The notes: generated by a model from the letters alone, not told the origin. A stretch of 64,000 nt of DNA from Saprospiraceae bacterium (GCA_020631105.1 JAHDHW010000003.1:41811-105810); one strand, 5' to 3'. Shown: positions 27,523-36,617, counted from the stretch's first letter. Numbers and translations: made by a program.

Positions 27523-28074
27523 ATGCCACTACCTAGCCGACAAGCAGCAAAAGAATTACTCGAAAAACATGTTCAAAATGATTATCAACGCTATCATGCG
27601 CTGATGGTTGGCACTGCAATGGAAGGGTATGCCGAACTTTATGGTGAAGATAAAGACCTTTGGTTTTTGACGGGGTACTTACATGACTTGGATTATGATG
27701 AATTCCCTGACTTGCATCCCGGAGAATCCCTCCGTTGGTTTGCGGAATGGGGATATCCCGAAGATTTTATTCATGCCGTTGAAGCACATGCTTTTGGCTA
27801 TAATGGTTTCGAAACACCTCCGGCAACGCCGCTGGCCGCGGCTCTAATCGCTTGTGATGAGATCAGTGGGATCTTCTATGCTTATCAGAAAATTAACCCG
27901 GTACCCTTTGGCGAGATGAAAGTAAGCTCCATCAAAAAACGACTAAAGTCTAAAGCTTTTGCAGCAAAGATCGACCGGGAGACTATTTACATGGGCTGTG
28001 AAAAGCTCGGGGTGGAACTCAGCGAACACATCAGCAACCTCGTTAAATTTTATGCAGGTCTCCCCAATCATTAA
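27523..28074 (+). CDS. HD-domain putative phosphohydrolase
   Basis: A 183-residue soluble protein of the HD superfamily. Metal-binding residues are visible in order: His in YQRYHALMVG (about residue 25), His-Asp in GYLHDLDYD (about 51-52), the AHAFGYNG region, and Asp in ALIACDEISG (about 113). Proteins of this size and pattern are predicted nucleotide or phosphate-ester hydrolases without a known substrate. It ends four bases into the convergent M28 peptidase gene. A weak -7 element (TATATTTC, 27503-27510) precedes it. Confidence 0.8.
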   Translation: MPLPSRQAAKELLEKHVQNDYQRYHALMVGTAMEGYAELYGEDKDLWFLTGYLHDLDYDEFPDLHPGESLRWFAEWGYPEDFIHAVEAHAFGYNGFETPPATPLAAALIACDEISGIFYAYQKINPVPFGEMKVSSIKKRLKSKAFAAKIDRETIYMGCEKLGVELSEHISNLVKFYAGLPNH

Positions 28075-29306
28075 AACTTAACCTTTCGCTTGACTTCTTT
28101 TTTACCACGCTTAACCGTAACGATTACTTCATCACCTGGCTCAAAGATGCTCAAGCCTTTCATATAGTCGTAGATGTCTTTTACCTCCAGGTCGCCCATT
28201 TTAATAATGATATCTCCTTTTTCCAGCTTCGCCTTTTGAGCGGGCCGTTCTTCAATGATACCATCAATACGCATTCCTGTTCCATCGTAAACATAGTCAG
28301 GCATTACACCTAATGTTACTTTGAATTTAGAAACTTTCTTTTCTTCGGAATCGTCTTTTGTTTTAGCGTAAGCTAACTTTCCATTATCATTTGCATCTTC
28401 GATAATCGCAAGGATAAATTTAGAAATATCATAGATCCCCTGATAGTTTACCAAACGGCTATCATCCTCCGGTTTATGATAATCCATGTGTTGACCACTG
28501 AAAAAATGTAAAACAGGAATACCTTCGTTATAAAAAGAAGTGTGGTCTGATGGCCCGATTCCACTATCATGGGTTTTGATTTTGATACCTGCTACATCAA
28601 TTTTTTCGAGGATTGGTTTCCAACTTGGAGATGTCCCGGTACCGTTTATAGCTAAGACCTTTTCTTCATTAAGTCGGCCGATCATATCCATATTGATTAG
28701 GTAATTCATTTCAGCTAATGGTACGGTTGGAGCATCAACGAAATTCATAGAACCATATAATCCTAACTCTTCTCCTGAGAAGGCAATAAAGAGGTAGTTG
28801 TTATTTTTCCAATCACTGTTTTTGAGATATTCTGCCAGGTATAACATTGCAGCAATTCCGCTGGCGTTATCATCTGCTCCATTATGAATGGCAGGCTCTC
28901 CGGTATGACGAGATCCAAATTCTCCCATTCCAAGGTGGTCATAATGTCCGCCGATCACCACCGTATGCTTAGCACCATTATCCAAAAACGCTAATACATT
29001 TTTCCCTACACGAGCTTCAGCATCTTTTGGGTCTCCGTGAGGATTTGGCATATACTTAAAATTGAATGGCTGATACCAGGTACCATCAATTCCTTTTGGC
29101 TGGAGGCCTATTTCTTCAAAACGACTCGCAATATATTGAGCCGCTAACGCTTCGCCTCTGGTTCCGGTCTCTCGACCTTCCATCAGATCAGACGCGAGGT
29201 AGACAACATCCACCTGTAGGTCTTGAATAGTAGCATCAATCTGTGCGGTACAGAATAATGGAGAAACGAGTAAAGCGAGGAGCAGGAATTGTTTAAGCTT
29301 ATGCAT
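28071..29306 (-). CDS. M28 family metallopeptidase with C-terminal PDZ domain
   Basis: A 411-residue exported peptidase. The signal peptide ends FCTA/Q. The M28 domain carries two-zinc ligands in GGHYDHLG (His), GADDNASG (Asp), FSGEELGL (Glu-Glu), NMDMIGR (Asp) and SGQHMDYH (His). Residues about 325-400 form a PDZ domain (GTGMRIDGIIEERPAQKAKL, then KGDIIIKMGD) that may bind the C-termini of protein substrates. It probably trims peptides in the periplasm. The PDZ fusion is common in Bacteroidota M28 peptidases. A TATTTTTG -7 element lies on the minus strand at 29324-29331. Its stop overlaps the HD gene by four bases. Confidence 0.93.
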   Translation of the reverse strand: MHKLKQFLLLALLVSPLFCTAQIDATIQDLQVDVVYLASDLMEGRETGTRGEALAAQYIASRFEEIGLQPKGIDGTWYQPFNFKYMPNPHGDPKDAEARVGKNVLAFLDNGAKHTVVIGGHYDHLGMGEFGSRHTGEPAIHNGADDNASGIAAMLYLAEYLKNSDWKNNNYLFIAFSGEELGLYGSMNFVDAPTVPLAEMNYLINMDMIGRLNEEKVLAINGTGTSPSWKPILEKIDVAGIKIKTHDSGIGPSDHTSFYNEGIPVLHFFSGQHMDYHKPEDDSRLVNYQGIYDISKFILAIIEDANDNGKLAYAKTKDDSEEKKVSKFKVTLGVMPDYVYDGTGMRIDGIIEERPAQKAKLEKGDIIIKMGDLEVKDIYDYMKGLSIFEPGDEVIVTVKRGKKEVKRKVKF

Positions 29307-29323
29307 GGAGATAGATTTTAGGT

Positions 29324-29331
29324 CAAAAATA
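29324..29331 (-). promoter_or_regulatory. Candidate promoter of the M28-PDZ gene (-7 element)
   Basis: The minus strand reads TATTTTTG (TAnnTTTG) 18 bases before the start codon, in the gap after the DUF6807 gene. The -33 element is not clear. Confidence 0.4.
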
Positions 29332-29393
29332 CGATAGTCTTAGGGAATATTGCGTCATAATTATGTTAGAGGATGTTTAAAGTTGGATCTTTT

Positions 29394-30374
29394 TTAGTCA
29401 AAACGACCTGCAAAGCGTTTTTGCTCCTTCGTTATTGCTTTCTCATCCGGCTGACCATCAAAAGTTATTATTCTGTACTTTGCCTGATATTTTTCACCAG
29501 GAGCGATAAAGAATGCTTGTCCAACCATCGGTGCTTTACAGAAATAAGGCATTTCAGGGTGGACTCTTATAGCTTGTGGATAGCGAAAGTTATCGGGATG
29601 GTCCAGCATTACAAAACCTACGGGCTGGTTATTAACCTCTCCGTAGGCACAAGCCCATTCTGGGCGGCTATGATTAGCGGAGTCCCGCTCTAAACCTTCA
29701 CTGGTAATTGTGAGCATCGGGTTTTGAAAAGCTGTACTATCATCACTGTTCCAATGCTTACTCCCTCTGAAGCCTAAGCCTCCATAATGATAGTCGTCTA
29801 TAAATAAAGTATCGGTATAAATGTTTTCCTGGGTCAGGTCGATTTCCCATAAATTATAGTCTGTTCTTTCAAAAGCAGTTATAGTCCATTCTTCAGTTAA
29901 AACGTTTCCATGTTTAAGACTGATATGATCAAGGAGAACTTTAAATCCAGCAGTGGAGTCTGTTGAGAAAAGATTAAGGACTTCTTTATGCTTGACGTCT
30001 CCCAATGCTTTATGTTGGTTCCAAAAATCAACTTTTTCACCTTCTAAAGTTGTTTTTGTCCAGGCATGAAAAAAAGAATGTTGATGGGCGTGACCAACAG
30101 GGAAGTCATCTGTGACAATTACTCCATTTGGAGTGTATACCGGATAAATAAAACCGCTTCGCTGATAATGGTCCGGCATTTCATCAGGAGGAGAAACCAT
30201 AGATTTTTGATAATGAAGTATTGGGCTTCCAGCCTTACTAATCAAGATGTAATCAGCACTATCCTGTACCAGAAGTATTGTTCCTTTTTTTTCTTGAGGC
30301 TGCGTTTGAGGTTCCGCGGTACAAGATGTTCCCAGGATAATAATCCAGGGAATAAAAAAAATAATTCTTAGCAT
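29394..30374 (-). CDS. DUF6807 (PmoA-like) lipoprotein
   Basis: A 326-residue lipoprotein (lipobox ending LGTSC, Cys18). The body matches DUF6807, often labelled 'PmoA family' although it has no methane-oxidation role. A conserved GHAHQHSFFHAW stretch lies near residue 95, and other conserved blocks read GFRGSKHWNS and RPEWACAYG. The family is common in gene sets for carbohydrate breakdown and may act on a sugar-derived compound, but its reaction is not established. It starts four bases after the sulfatase stop codon, so the two form an operon and probably act on the same extracellular compound. Confidence 0.85.
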   Translation of the reverse strand: MLRIIFFIPWIIILGTSCTAEPQTQPQEKKGTILLVQDSADYILISKAGSPILHYQKSMVSPPDEMPDHYQRSGFIYPVYTPNGVIVTDDFPVGHAHQHSFFHAWTKTTLEGEKVDFWNQHKALGDVKHKEVLNLFSTDSTAGFKVLLDHISLKHGNVLTEEWTITAFERTDYNLWEIDLTQENIYTDTLFIDDYHYGGLGFRGSKHWNSDDSTAFQNPMLTITSEGLERDSANHSRPEWACAYGEVNNQPVGFVMLDHPDNFRYPQAIRVHPEMPYFCKAPMVGQAFFIAPGEKYQAKYRIITFDGQPDEKAITKEQKRFAGRFD

Positions 30375-30378
30375 AATT

Positions 30379-31806
30379 TTAAAGTGTTCCTGCGGGACGA
30401 GTCTCGGATCCTTCCCGGTTAGTTAATTTATCTCCTAAAGTACTACGTGCATGCTCAGCATGTTGCAGTAACTTTTTTACGACCTCTGGCTGTAGTTCAG
30501 CTACATTTTTTGTTTCGCTAATATCCGTTTGCAGGTCATATAGTTCAAGTCCCATATCGGTATTATAATCGTAGTTAATGGGTATGCCGTCATCTCGCCC
30601 TTCTTGTCCATTTAAAGAGCGATACTTATGTGGAAGGTAAAGTTTCCAACGGCCGTCTCCACTCATGATGGCATGTAGTTCGTTCGTTTTGTAATAGAAG
30701 TAATAGGCATCGTGATGAGGGCTTGATTGTTTTCCTGTTTTTAAGAGGTCTAAAATTTCCTTGCCATCTATTTTTCGATCTGGCAAATTGGCACCGGTAA
30801 TGGATGCGATAGTAGGAAGTAAATCAATGGTCATGGCTGGATTTTCAATCGTCATGTTCGGAGGAATATTGCCAGGCCAACGCATAATACAAGGGACGCG
30901 GACGCCTCCCTCAAGTGCAGTCCCTTTTCCTTCTCGTAAGGGTAAAGCAGATCCTGAATGTGTACCATAAGAAAGCCAGGGACCATTGTCAGAGGTGAAT
31001 ATGACCAGGGTATTTTTATCAATTTTAAGTTCTTTTAAAGTCTCCAGAATCTGCCCGACAGACCAATCAATTTCAGAGATGACATCGCCATAAATACCAC
31101 GAGAGGATTTACCTTTAAATTTATCCGAAACATACAATGGAACATGCGGCATACTATGTGGAAGATAGAGGAAAAATGGATGATCCTTATTTCGTCGAAT
31201 GAAGTCAACTGCTCGATCCGTATATTGAGTGGTGATCATAGATTGTTCGTGGAGGGTGTCAATGATCGTTTCGTTTTCGAGTAGCGGTAATTCTCCAAAA
31301 CCGTGATGCTCGTTTTGCGGATGGTATTTCCACATGTCATTTGAAAAAGGAATACCGAAGTATTCGTCAAAGCCTTGTCTGGTCGGCAGAAAATCTGGCT
31401 CGCTTCCCAGGTGCCATTTCCCATATATTGCAGTAGCGTAACCCAAGGGTTTTAATACTTCTGCGATGGTGACCTCGTCACGGTGTAATCCTCGTTTTAC
31501 ATAAGGGTTTAGAGCATTATGGATGCTGATTCGATTGGAGTAACAACCTGTTAAAAGAGATGCTCGGGAAGCAGAACAAACGGGTTGGGAGACATAGAAA
31601 TTTGTGAAGCGTGCACCTTCCTTTGCCATCTGATCCAGGTATGGTGTGGCGATATCCGGTGAACCGTAACAGCCAAGGTCCTGATATCCCTGGTCATCCG
31701 TAAATACTATGATAATATTAGGAGGATTCGCTGATAGTTCCTGCTCCGAAGAATGGGAGCAAGAATAAAGAAAAGTAAGTAGAAAAAAGAAAAGAGCTTT
31801 TTGCAT
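30379..31806 (-). CDS. Type I sulfatase lipoprotein
   Basis: A 475-residue alkaline-phosphatase-superfamily sulfatase. A lipobox (LYSC, Cys16) anchors it in the envelope. Metal ligands are in VFTDDQGYQD, and the modified residue is Cys77 in PVCSASRASLLTG (C-x-A-S-R), which must be converted to formylglycine by a maturase not seen here. Later blocks (KWHLG, SDNGPWLSYGTHS) complete the active site. It removes sulfate from a sugar or small ester. It is co-transcribed with a DUF6807 lipoprotein, suggesting use of a sulfated glycan. An inverted repeat (31813-31844) lies in its leader. Confidence 0.93.
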   Translation of the reverse strand: MQKALFFFLLTFLYSCSHSSEQELSANPPNIIIVFTDDQGYQDLGCYGSPDIATPYLDQMAKEGARFTNFYVSQPVCSASRASLLTGCYSNRISIHNALNPYVKRGLHRDEVTIAEVLKPLGYATAIYGKWHLGSEPDFLPTRQGFDEYFGIPFSNDMWKYHPQNEHHGFGELPLLENETIIDTLHEQSMITTQYTDRAVDFIRRNKDHPFFLYLPHSMPHVPLYVSDKFKGKSSRGIYGDVISEIDWSVGQILETLKELKIDKNTLVIFTSDNGPWLSYGTHSGSALPLREGKGTALEGGVRVPCIMRWPGNIPPNMTIENPAMTIDLLPTIASITGANLPDRKIDGKEILDLLKTGKQSSPHHDAYYFYYKTNELHAIMSGDGRWKLYLPHKYRSLNGQEGRDDGIPINYDYNTDMGLELYDLQTDISETKNVAELQPEVVKKLLQHAEHARSTLGDKLTNREGSETRPAGTL

Positions 31807-31855
31807 GATGATCGTTTTCGATATCTTAAAGATAACAGAAAACGAAGAATGCGGA

Positions 31856-32332
31856 CTAAGTTTTGATATTTTGATGGAGGCAGTCGATAATAGTCTTTAG
31901 AGAGATAAATACATATTCCTGCCCTTCCTTTGAGATGATATCATCCTCGTCTTGTATTAGTGCATCTTCCACAAAAGCAAGCAAATCTTCTTGTGGAGTA
32001 CCATCAAAGAAAATATTTAATTTTTCACGAAAGTCTTTTACTTTTTGTTCTTGTAGAAGTTTCCAGTTTTTTTCTTCCGCTGTTTCTATACTCTCTGATG
32101 TAATGGTAGGCTGCGTAGGATGAGTTTCTAAGACCGCCGCCCATATAACTAAAGCTAAAAACATTGTGTATTCTTTTTCGCTCTGTGTCAGCATTTCGAA
32201 ACTTGGCGAAAACAAGTAAGCAAGAATAGCAGGTTGTTGTGCTTTCAGAGATTGAACCAGCGTATTAAATTCTTCGGCATTACCTAAGGTAAGTGCTTTT
32301 TGATCAATAATATTCTCAGGTATAAATTGCAT
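31856..32332 (-). CDS. Hypothetical protein linked to a LytTR regulator
   Basis: A 158-residue, acidic, mostly helical, cytosolic protein with no signal peptide and no family I recognise. The N-terminal half has a hydrophobic helix (YTMFLALVIWAAVLETHP), and the C-terminal half is rich in Glu/Asp (LIQDEDDIISKEG). It starts five bases after the LytTR regulator gene, which itself follows the arginyltransferase-like gene by five bases, so the three are very likely co-transcribed and may act together. Confidence 0.6.
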   Translation of the reverse strand: MQFIPENIIDQKALTLGNAEEFNTLVQSLKAQQPAILAYLFSPSFEMLTQSEKEYTMFLALVIWAAVLETHPTQPTITSESIETAEEKNWKLLQEQKVKDFREKLNIFFDGTPQEDLLAFVEDALIQDEDDIISKEGQEYVFISLKTIIDCLHQNIKT

Positions 32333-32337
32333 AAAGT

Positions 32338-33075
32338 CTAAGTTAATTGTACTAGTAATTCGAGAAGCTGATCTCGTTTTTGTGAAGAAACTTCAACCAA
32401 GTCACCGTTGCTCATTTCCACCATTCCTTTTTTTCCACGGATAAATTTTCGCACAAGCTTTAAATTGATCAAGTGGGATTTATGAACTCTGAAAAAGTCC
32501 TTTTTCAAAAGCATGTCTTCATAGTGCTTAAGCGTTTTGGTAATTAACAGAGACTCTTTATTACTTAGAAAAAACTTTGTATAACCTCCTTCTCCTTCAC
32601 ATCGAACTATCTCTTCATATCGCACAAAGGCATATCCGTCCATTGTTGACAAAGCAATTTTTTCTAACTGTTTTTCAATGTTTTCTTGTAGCGCTAACTG
32701 TTTGTCGGGGCGGCTGTTAAAAGAAATCTGCGCTTTTTTTACTGCACCTTGGAGCTCTTCAATATCAATTGGTTTTTCTAAATAACCAGCAGCAAGATAT
32801 TTAAAAGACTCCAAAGCATATTCTTCATAAGCCGTTGTAAAAATGACTAAGAAATCAGGATTGTTCTGATAATGTTCTAATAATGCAAAACCGCTTTTAA
32901 CAGGCATATGAATATCCAGAAAAACAAGGTCGGGCTTAAGCGCTTCTATATGTTCGATTCCTTCATTGACCGAACCTGCTTCACCAACAACTTCTATCTC
33001 CTGGCAATGTGAAGCACAAAGATGTTTTAATACCTGCCGGCTTCTTGGTTCGTCGTCAATAATGAGGCTTCTCAT
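32338..33075 (-). CDS. LytTR family response regulator
   Basis: A 245-residue regulator. The receiver domain has the acidic pair Asp7-Asp8, the phospho-acceptor Asp54 in LVFLDIHMP, and Lys101 in YLEKPID. The LytTR DNA-binding domain (about 145-242) includes RVHKSHLINLKLV. Phosphorylation usually comes from a LytS-type histidine kinase, but none is encoded next to it, so it is an orphan. It sits between an arginyltransferase-like gene (five-base gap) and an unknown gene (five-base gap), an unusual partnership. Confidence 0.93.
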   Translation of the reverse strand: MRSLIIDDEPRSRQVLKHLCASHCQEIEVVGEAGSVNEGIEHIEALKPDLVFLDIHMPVKSGFALLEHYQNNPDFLVIFTTAYEEYALESFKYLAAGYLEKPIDIEELQGAVKKAQISFNSRPDKQLALQENIEKQLEKIALSTMDGYAFVRYEEIVRCEGEGGYTKFFLSNKESLLITKTLKHYEDMLLKKDFFRVHKSHLINLKLVRKFIRGKKGMVEMSNGDLVEVSSQKRDQLLELLVQLT

Positions 33076-33080
33076 ACTAC

Positions 33081-34139
33081 TTATTTAAGGAGGGATAAAA
33101 CTTCCGCAACTATTTGTTGCGGGTCACCGGTTTTGATTAAAACTTTTTCAATCTGGATCATGTCCAAACAACTTCGCTCGGGGTTGAATCGCTCTAAAAA
33201 TGAGGAAACTAAAATTGGAATCATATTGAACATTCGGCGGCCTTCATAAAAACAATACATTTTGCTTGCAAAATCAAACTCAACAAAGTAAAAGGCCGGC
33301 CGCTCATTTATTATTCTACAATCCAAAATTAATGGAGACTGCAATAGTGCACCAGTAGTATGACCATAAAACTCCTTATCAAAAAATGGATAGGTAAGTA
33401 AGCGGTAGTTAAGGCCAGCTTCTTCGAATGCTTTGGACAAAAGATCCAACTCTCGATAAATAGTTTCACTTGGCAATGTTTCAATATCCAGCGCTTCGTA
33501 TGTCCGCCAACTTTTAGAAGGTACATCGTAGAAGTCCATTGGCCCTAAGCGTAATTTGTAATCAAACTTACCATATCGAGGAACTACATAGCCAGGGTAA
33601 TAATAAGCCAAATTATGCTCAATACCATAATCAATCTCCTTGAGCATCGTATAAATCCCTAAGCTGTATTGCTCATAGTCAGGATCAAATAATCCCATAA
33701 TACTAGCCATACTGTTAGAGCCAATGTCAAAGTAACTAATTGCAATCAGACGGTCTTCATCATATACAGCAATTTCTTTGGTATCGTATATGTTCTCTTC
33801 TTCAACCCCGAATAAAGATTCTTTCAGAGAACTTGGGATATACCCCTCGAAGCGCCGTTTATGTTTGTCATAAAGGCGTTGTCGATCTCCTCCAAAATCT
33901 GGTTCGCCAATCTCGACTCTAAATAATCGATCATTCCGATTACGAATTTTTCGCATCCGTTTTTTGATGCTATAAGTCTTTAGATCAAGCCTGGTCCAAA
34001 TTGTTGAGTATACATCATTATTAAAACATAGAATATGACAGGTGAAGATCATTTGCCCCATACGAAACCATCCCTTATCAAGATAAGCGTCCAATTCTTC
34101 CGGGTGGATATAAATCGGCGAATGTAACTCCGTGAACAT
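33081..34139 (-). CDS. Arginyl-tRNA-protein transferase-like protein (ATE/Bpt superfamily)
   Basis: A 352-residue protein resembling the ATE/Bpt aminoacyl-tRNA-protein transferases. The N-terminus has a shortened form of the ATE_N region (LDKGWFRMGQMIFTCHILCF, then YSIKKRMRKIRNRN) with only part of the usual cysteines. The ATE_C/GNAT-fold part follows: YDKHKRRFEGY, DEDRLIAISYFDIG, YSLGIYTMLKEIDYG and YYYPGYVVP. Real transferases add Arg or Leu to protein N-termini and mark them for degradation. Whether this copy is active is unknown. A further 100 residues at the C-terminus have no counterpart I recognise. It is first in a set with an orphan LytTR regulator. Confidence 0.7.
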   Translation of the reverse strand: MFTELHSPIYIHPEELDAYLDKGWFRMGQMIFTCHILCFNNDVYSTIWTRLDLKTYSIKKRMRKIRNRNDRLFRVEIGEPDFGGDRQRLYDKHKRRFEGYIPSSLKESLFGVEEENIYDTKEIAVYDEDRLIAISYFDIGSNSMASIMGLFDPDYEQYSLGIYTMLKEIDYGIEHNLAYYYPGYVVPRYGKFDYKLRLGPMDFYDVPSKSWRTYEALDIETLPSETIYRELDLLSKAFEEAGLNYRLLTYPFFDKEFYGHTTGALLQSPLILDCRIINERPAFYFVEFDFASKMYCFYEGRRMFNMIPILVSSFLERFNPERSCLDMIQIEKVLIKTGDPQQIVAEVLSLLK

Positions 34140-34223
34140 AAATCTTTATTAGACTACAAAAAAACAACATTTAATGCTAAGGTGCACGTTAATGTTAGCT
34201 TTTCCTGTAAAAGGCAGTAAGGA

Positions 34224-35036
34224 TTACCAAATTGGGCAATATTCCAAGGCTATTTTTTGATTATAAAAAACCTGTGTGGTTTCTTCAAAGGAAGGCGTAT
34301 AATCTGATACATAAAACTGATGCTCCTTTTTATTAGCAGGATTGAGGAGGTCGAAATGCTTAAGTTTTTCTTCAACTACTTTTGCAACAACATCAGTAGA
34401 ATCGTAGATATTAACTTTGTTTTTAAAGAAAGCCTCTACATTATTTCTAATCAGGGGGTAATGAGTACAGGCTAACAAGAGTGCATCAATATCATCCAAT
34501 GAAGGGTCGGATAAATATTTTTCGATAATTGCATCACTGATGGAATCATTACAATAGCCTTCTTCAATCATTGGAGCAAGTAAGGGAGTAGCAAGGCTAT
34601 TCACCTTTAGTGATGGCTGAAGTTCGAGTAACTTATGCTTGTATATGTTTGAACGCGTAGTGGCTTTAGTAGCAATCACGCCTACCTTTTTATAGTTTTG
34701 TTTTGCCACAGCATCGACCAGAGGATCAACAACATTTACGAATAAGGCCTGTCCTTCAAAGAAATCCAGTAGCACCTTATAAGCTGCCGATGAAGCAGAA
34801 TTACAAGCGATCACAATCATCTTGCATTGTTTCTCTAAAAGAAACTTTACAATCTTTAAGCTGTAGTATCGGATTGCATCGGCAGATTTATCGCCGTATG
34901 GAAGGTGAGCAGTATCGCCAAAATAGATGATTTGCTCGTTTGGGAGGTGGTTAATAATAGCATTGGCGACCGTAAGGCCGCCAATGCCGGAGTCAAAGAC
35001 TCCAATAGCTTGTGTATTTTCTAAGGTACGGTTCAA
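34224..35036 (-). CDS. murI: Glutamate racemase
   Basis: A 270-residue racemase with GVFDSGIGGLTVANAI at residues 12-27, PYGDKS, and the two catalytic cysteines in ACNSASSAA and ACTHYPLI. It makes D-glutamate for peptidoglycan. Its frame begins one base after the end of the second OmpH gene, so the three form one operon (ompH-ompH-murI), linking wall precursor supply with outer-membrane biogenesis. The gene order Skp-Skp-MurI is common in Bacteroidota, often after bamA, which is not present here. Confidence 0.95.
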   Translation of the reverse strand: MNRTLENTQAIGVFDSGIGGLTVANAIINHLPNEQIIYFGDTAHLPYGDKSADAIRYYSLKIVKFLLEKQCKMIVIACNSASSAAYKVLLDFFEGQALFVNVVDPLVDAVAKQNYKKVGVIATKATTRSNIYKHKLLELQPSLKVNSLATPLLAPMIEEGYCNDSISDAIIEKYLSDPSLDDIDALLLACTHYPLIRNNVEAFFKNKVNIYDSTDVVAKVVEEKLKHFDLLNPANKKEHQFYVSDYTPSFEETTQVFYNQKIALEYCPIW

Positions 35037-35576
35037 TTAGTTGGTAGCCGCTACAGGTTTCATTCCTAACTTAGCACGTACTTTATTAGTCATATTTGTT
35101 GACTCATCAGCATACAATAGGATTTGTCCGCCTCCGTCAGCGTTGAATACCATTGCTAATCCTTCTTCTTTTGCTACTGCTTTGATCGCGGTATCTACTT
35201 TGTCAAGGATTGGTTGGTATAAGTCCTGGCGTTTTTCGAGGATTTTACTTTGAATTTCTTGTTGAAATTCTAAAATCTTTTGCTCTTCAGCAGCCATTGT
35301 TTTTTGAGCGTCCTCTTGTTGAACTGGAGATAATTTTCCAGCTTCGAAGTCAGCTTGAAATTGAGCAGCTTTTTTCTGAGCTGCTGCTAATTTGTTTTCG
35401 TACTGCTTTTGCAATTGCTTTTGCAGTGTTTCTAAGTTAGCGTCTGCTTGTTTTGTCTCAGGGAATTCTGCAACGATGCCCATTGAGAATACGTAGCCAA
35501 ATTTCTGAGCTTGAATGTTAGTAGTCATCGCAATGAAAGCTACAAACAAGAAGCTTATCTTAATTAATTTCTTCAT
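35037..35576 (-). CDS. OmpH/Skp family periplasmic chaperone (second copy)
   Basis: A 179-residue protein with a signal peptide ending IQA/Q and a long Lys/Glu/Gln-rich coiled coil (about 45-130, LQKQLQKQYENKL and similar) between two beta segments. This is the layout of Skp, a trimeric 'jellyfish' chaperone that keeps outer-membrane proteins unfolded on the way to BAM. A C-terminal GLAMVFNADGGGQILLYADES segment closes the body. It is directly followed by murI with no gap, and 122 bases upstream is a second OmpH paralogue. Confidence 0.92.
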   Translation of the reverse strand: MKKLIKISFLFVAFIAMTTNIQAQKFGYVFSMGIVAEFPETKQADANLETLQKQLQKQYENKLAAAQKKAAQFQADFEAGKLSPVQQEDAQKTMAAEEQKILEFQQEIQSKILEKRQDLYQPILDKVDTAIKAVAKEEGLAMVFNADGGGQILLYADESTNMTNKVRAKLGMKPVAATN

Positions 35577-35698
35577 GATACTTTACTAGTTTTTAATAGT
35601 TACGAAGGGATTTTTTAAGGATCCTTTCAGCTGTTTAAAAATTGGTTGGCAAAATTAATGCTTTTTATCCGTTCTTGGATTTTTTTAGGGATAAATAA

Positions 35699-36226
35699 TT
35701 AAAGGCCTAATTGGGCTTTAATATCATCAGTTTTGTCATATCTGGAGTTAGAGAAAATCATCCCGCTCGAAGAGCCTTTGTCAAATATGAAATCATATCC
35801 TTTTGAATCAGCATAATCTTCAATGGCGTTAAAGACCCGCTCTTGAATGGGCTGAACCAACTCCTGACGTTTTTTGAATAGTGAGCCTTCTGGTCCAAAT
35901 TTACGTTTTTGAAGCTCTCTAACTTCCGTTTCTTTATTCATGATTTCGTCCTCTCTTTGACGACGGACTTCGTCACTCAGGAGTACTTGTTCTGCTTGAT
36001 ATTTATTATACATCCCTTTGATCTCATCATATTCTTCAGCGATTTCACGGCGCCATTTAGCAGCCAAATCGTCAAGTTGTTGTTGTGCTTTTTTATAATC
36101 ATCCATATTGCTCAAAATAGCCGATACATCAACGATGGCAATTTTTTGTGCTTGCGTTGTAAAAGCTACAGTAGTAGCAAGGACAAAAACAAACAATATT
36201 TTTTTAAGGGTCGCTAGATTTTTCAT
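35699..36226 (-). CDS. OmpH/Skp family periplasmic chaperone (first copy)
   Basis: A 175-residue paralogue of the next gene. Its signal peptide ends TQA/Q, and it has the OmpH layout: a beta segment (KIAIVDVSAILSNM), a long charged helical hairpin (about 42-125) and a closing segment (YDFIFDKGSSSGMIFSN). It acts in the periplasm as a holdase for outer-membrane proteins. The two copies differ strongly in sequence, so they may serve different clients or form mixed trimers. A TATTTTTG -7 element on the minus strand (36280-36287) is the likely promoter of this operon. Confidence 0.92.
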   Translation of the reverse strand: MKNLATLKKILFVFVLATTVAFTTQAQKIAIVDVSAILSNMDDYKKAQQQLDDLAAKWRREIAEEYDEIKGMYNKYQAEQVLLSDEVRRQREDEIMNKETEVRELQKRKFGPEGSLFKKRQELVQPIQERVFNAIEDYADSKGYDFIFDKGSSSGMIFSNSRYDKTDDIKAQLGL

Positions 36227-36279
36227 CGTGTGGTATTTAGTATAGTAATAATTAATTTTTTCTGCTCTAATTAGACTGC

Positions 36280-36287
36280 CAAAAATA
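36280..36287 (-). promoter_or_regulatory. Candidate ompH-ompH-murI promoter (-7 element)
   Basis: The minus strand reads TATTTTTG (TAnnTTTG) 54 bases before the first OmpH start. A good TTG is not present at the expected spacing. Confidence 0.4.
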
Positions 36288-36617
36288 CAATTTTATTGTA
36301 AGCTTTCATGAAATTAGACGCGCTTGGATCACTGTAGTTACATCGCTTAAAGTATGCCTAAAGGCCCTTTACAGCTATTCTACTCTTTAAGAGCGCATTA
36401 TAATAGCAAAACGTTGCTAATGTCCAGTATTTTTAACTATTGTTTAACGCTAGTTTTAAACATTTTAACGAGCTGTTTGGGCATTGCTTTTGTCAACAAT
36501 AAAATTTATAGATATTTATGCCTGGATTCTGACGGCCTATGATCCATACTTTGGTGCTGACGCAAAGCGCCGGAATGACTGGTCACCGGAAGATCACTAC
36601 CAAATAAAACCATTAGA
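36288..36617. other. Intergenic region upstream of hutH
   Basis: About 330 bases between the divergent ompH and hutH genes. It is A/T-rich until 36530 and then more G/C-rich. A 6-bp hairpin (GGTGCT with AGCGCC) lies near 36550-36573. A short open frame at 36354-36542 looks random. I see no clear promoter for hutH. Confidence 0.35.

Noticed and set aside
2274..34137. A 15-base string (ATGTAACTCCGTGAA) shared by 2274-2288 and 34123-34137
   Set aside because: A match of this length is expected once or twice by chance in 64 kb, and flanking sequence differs.
36354..36542. Short open frame of 62 codons upstream of hutH
   Set aside because: It has poor codon pattern, no family resemblance, and lies in A/T-rich spacer.
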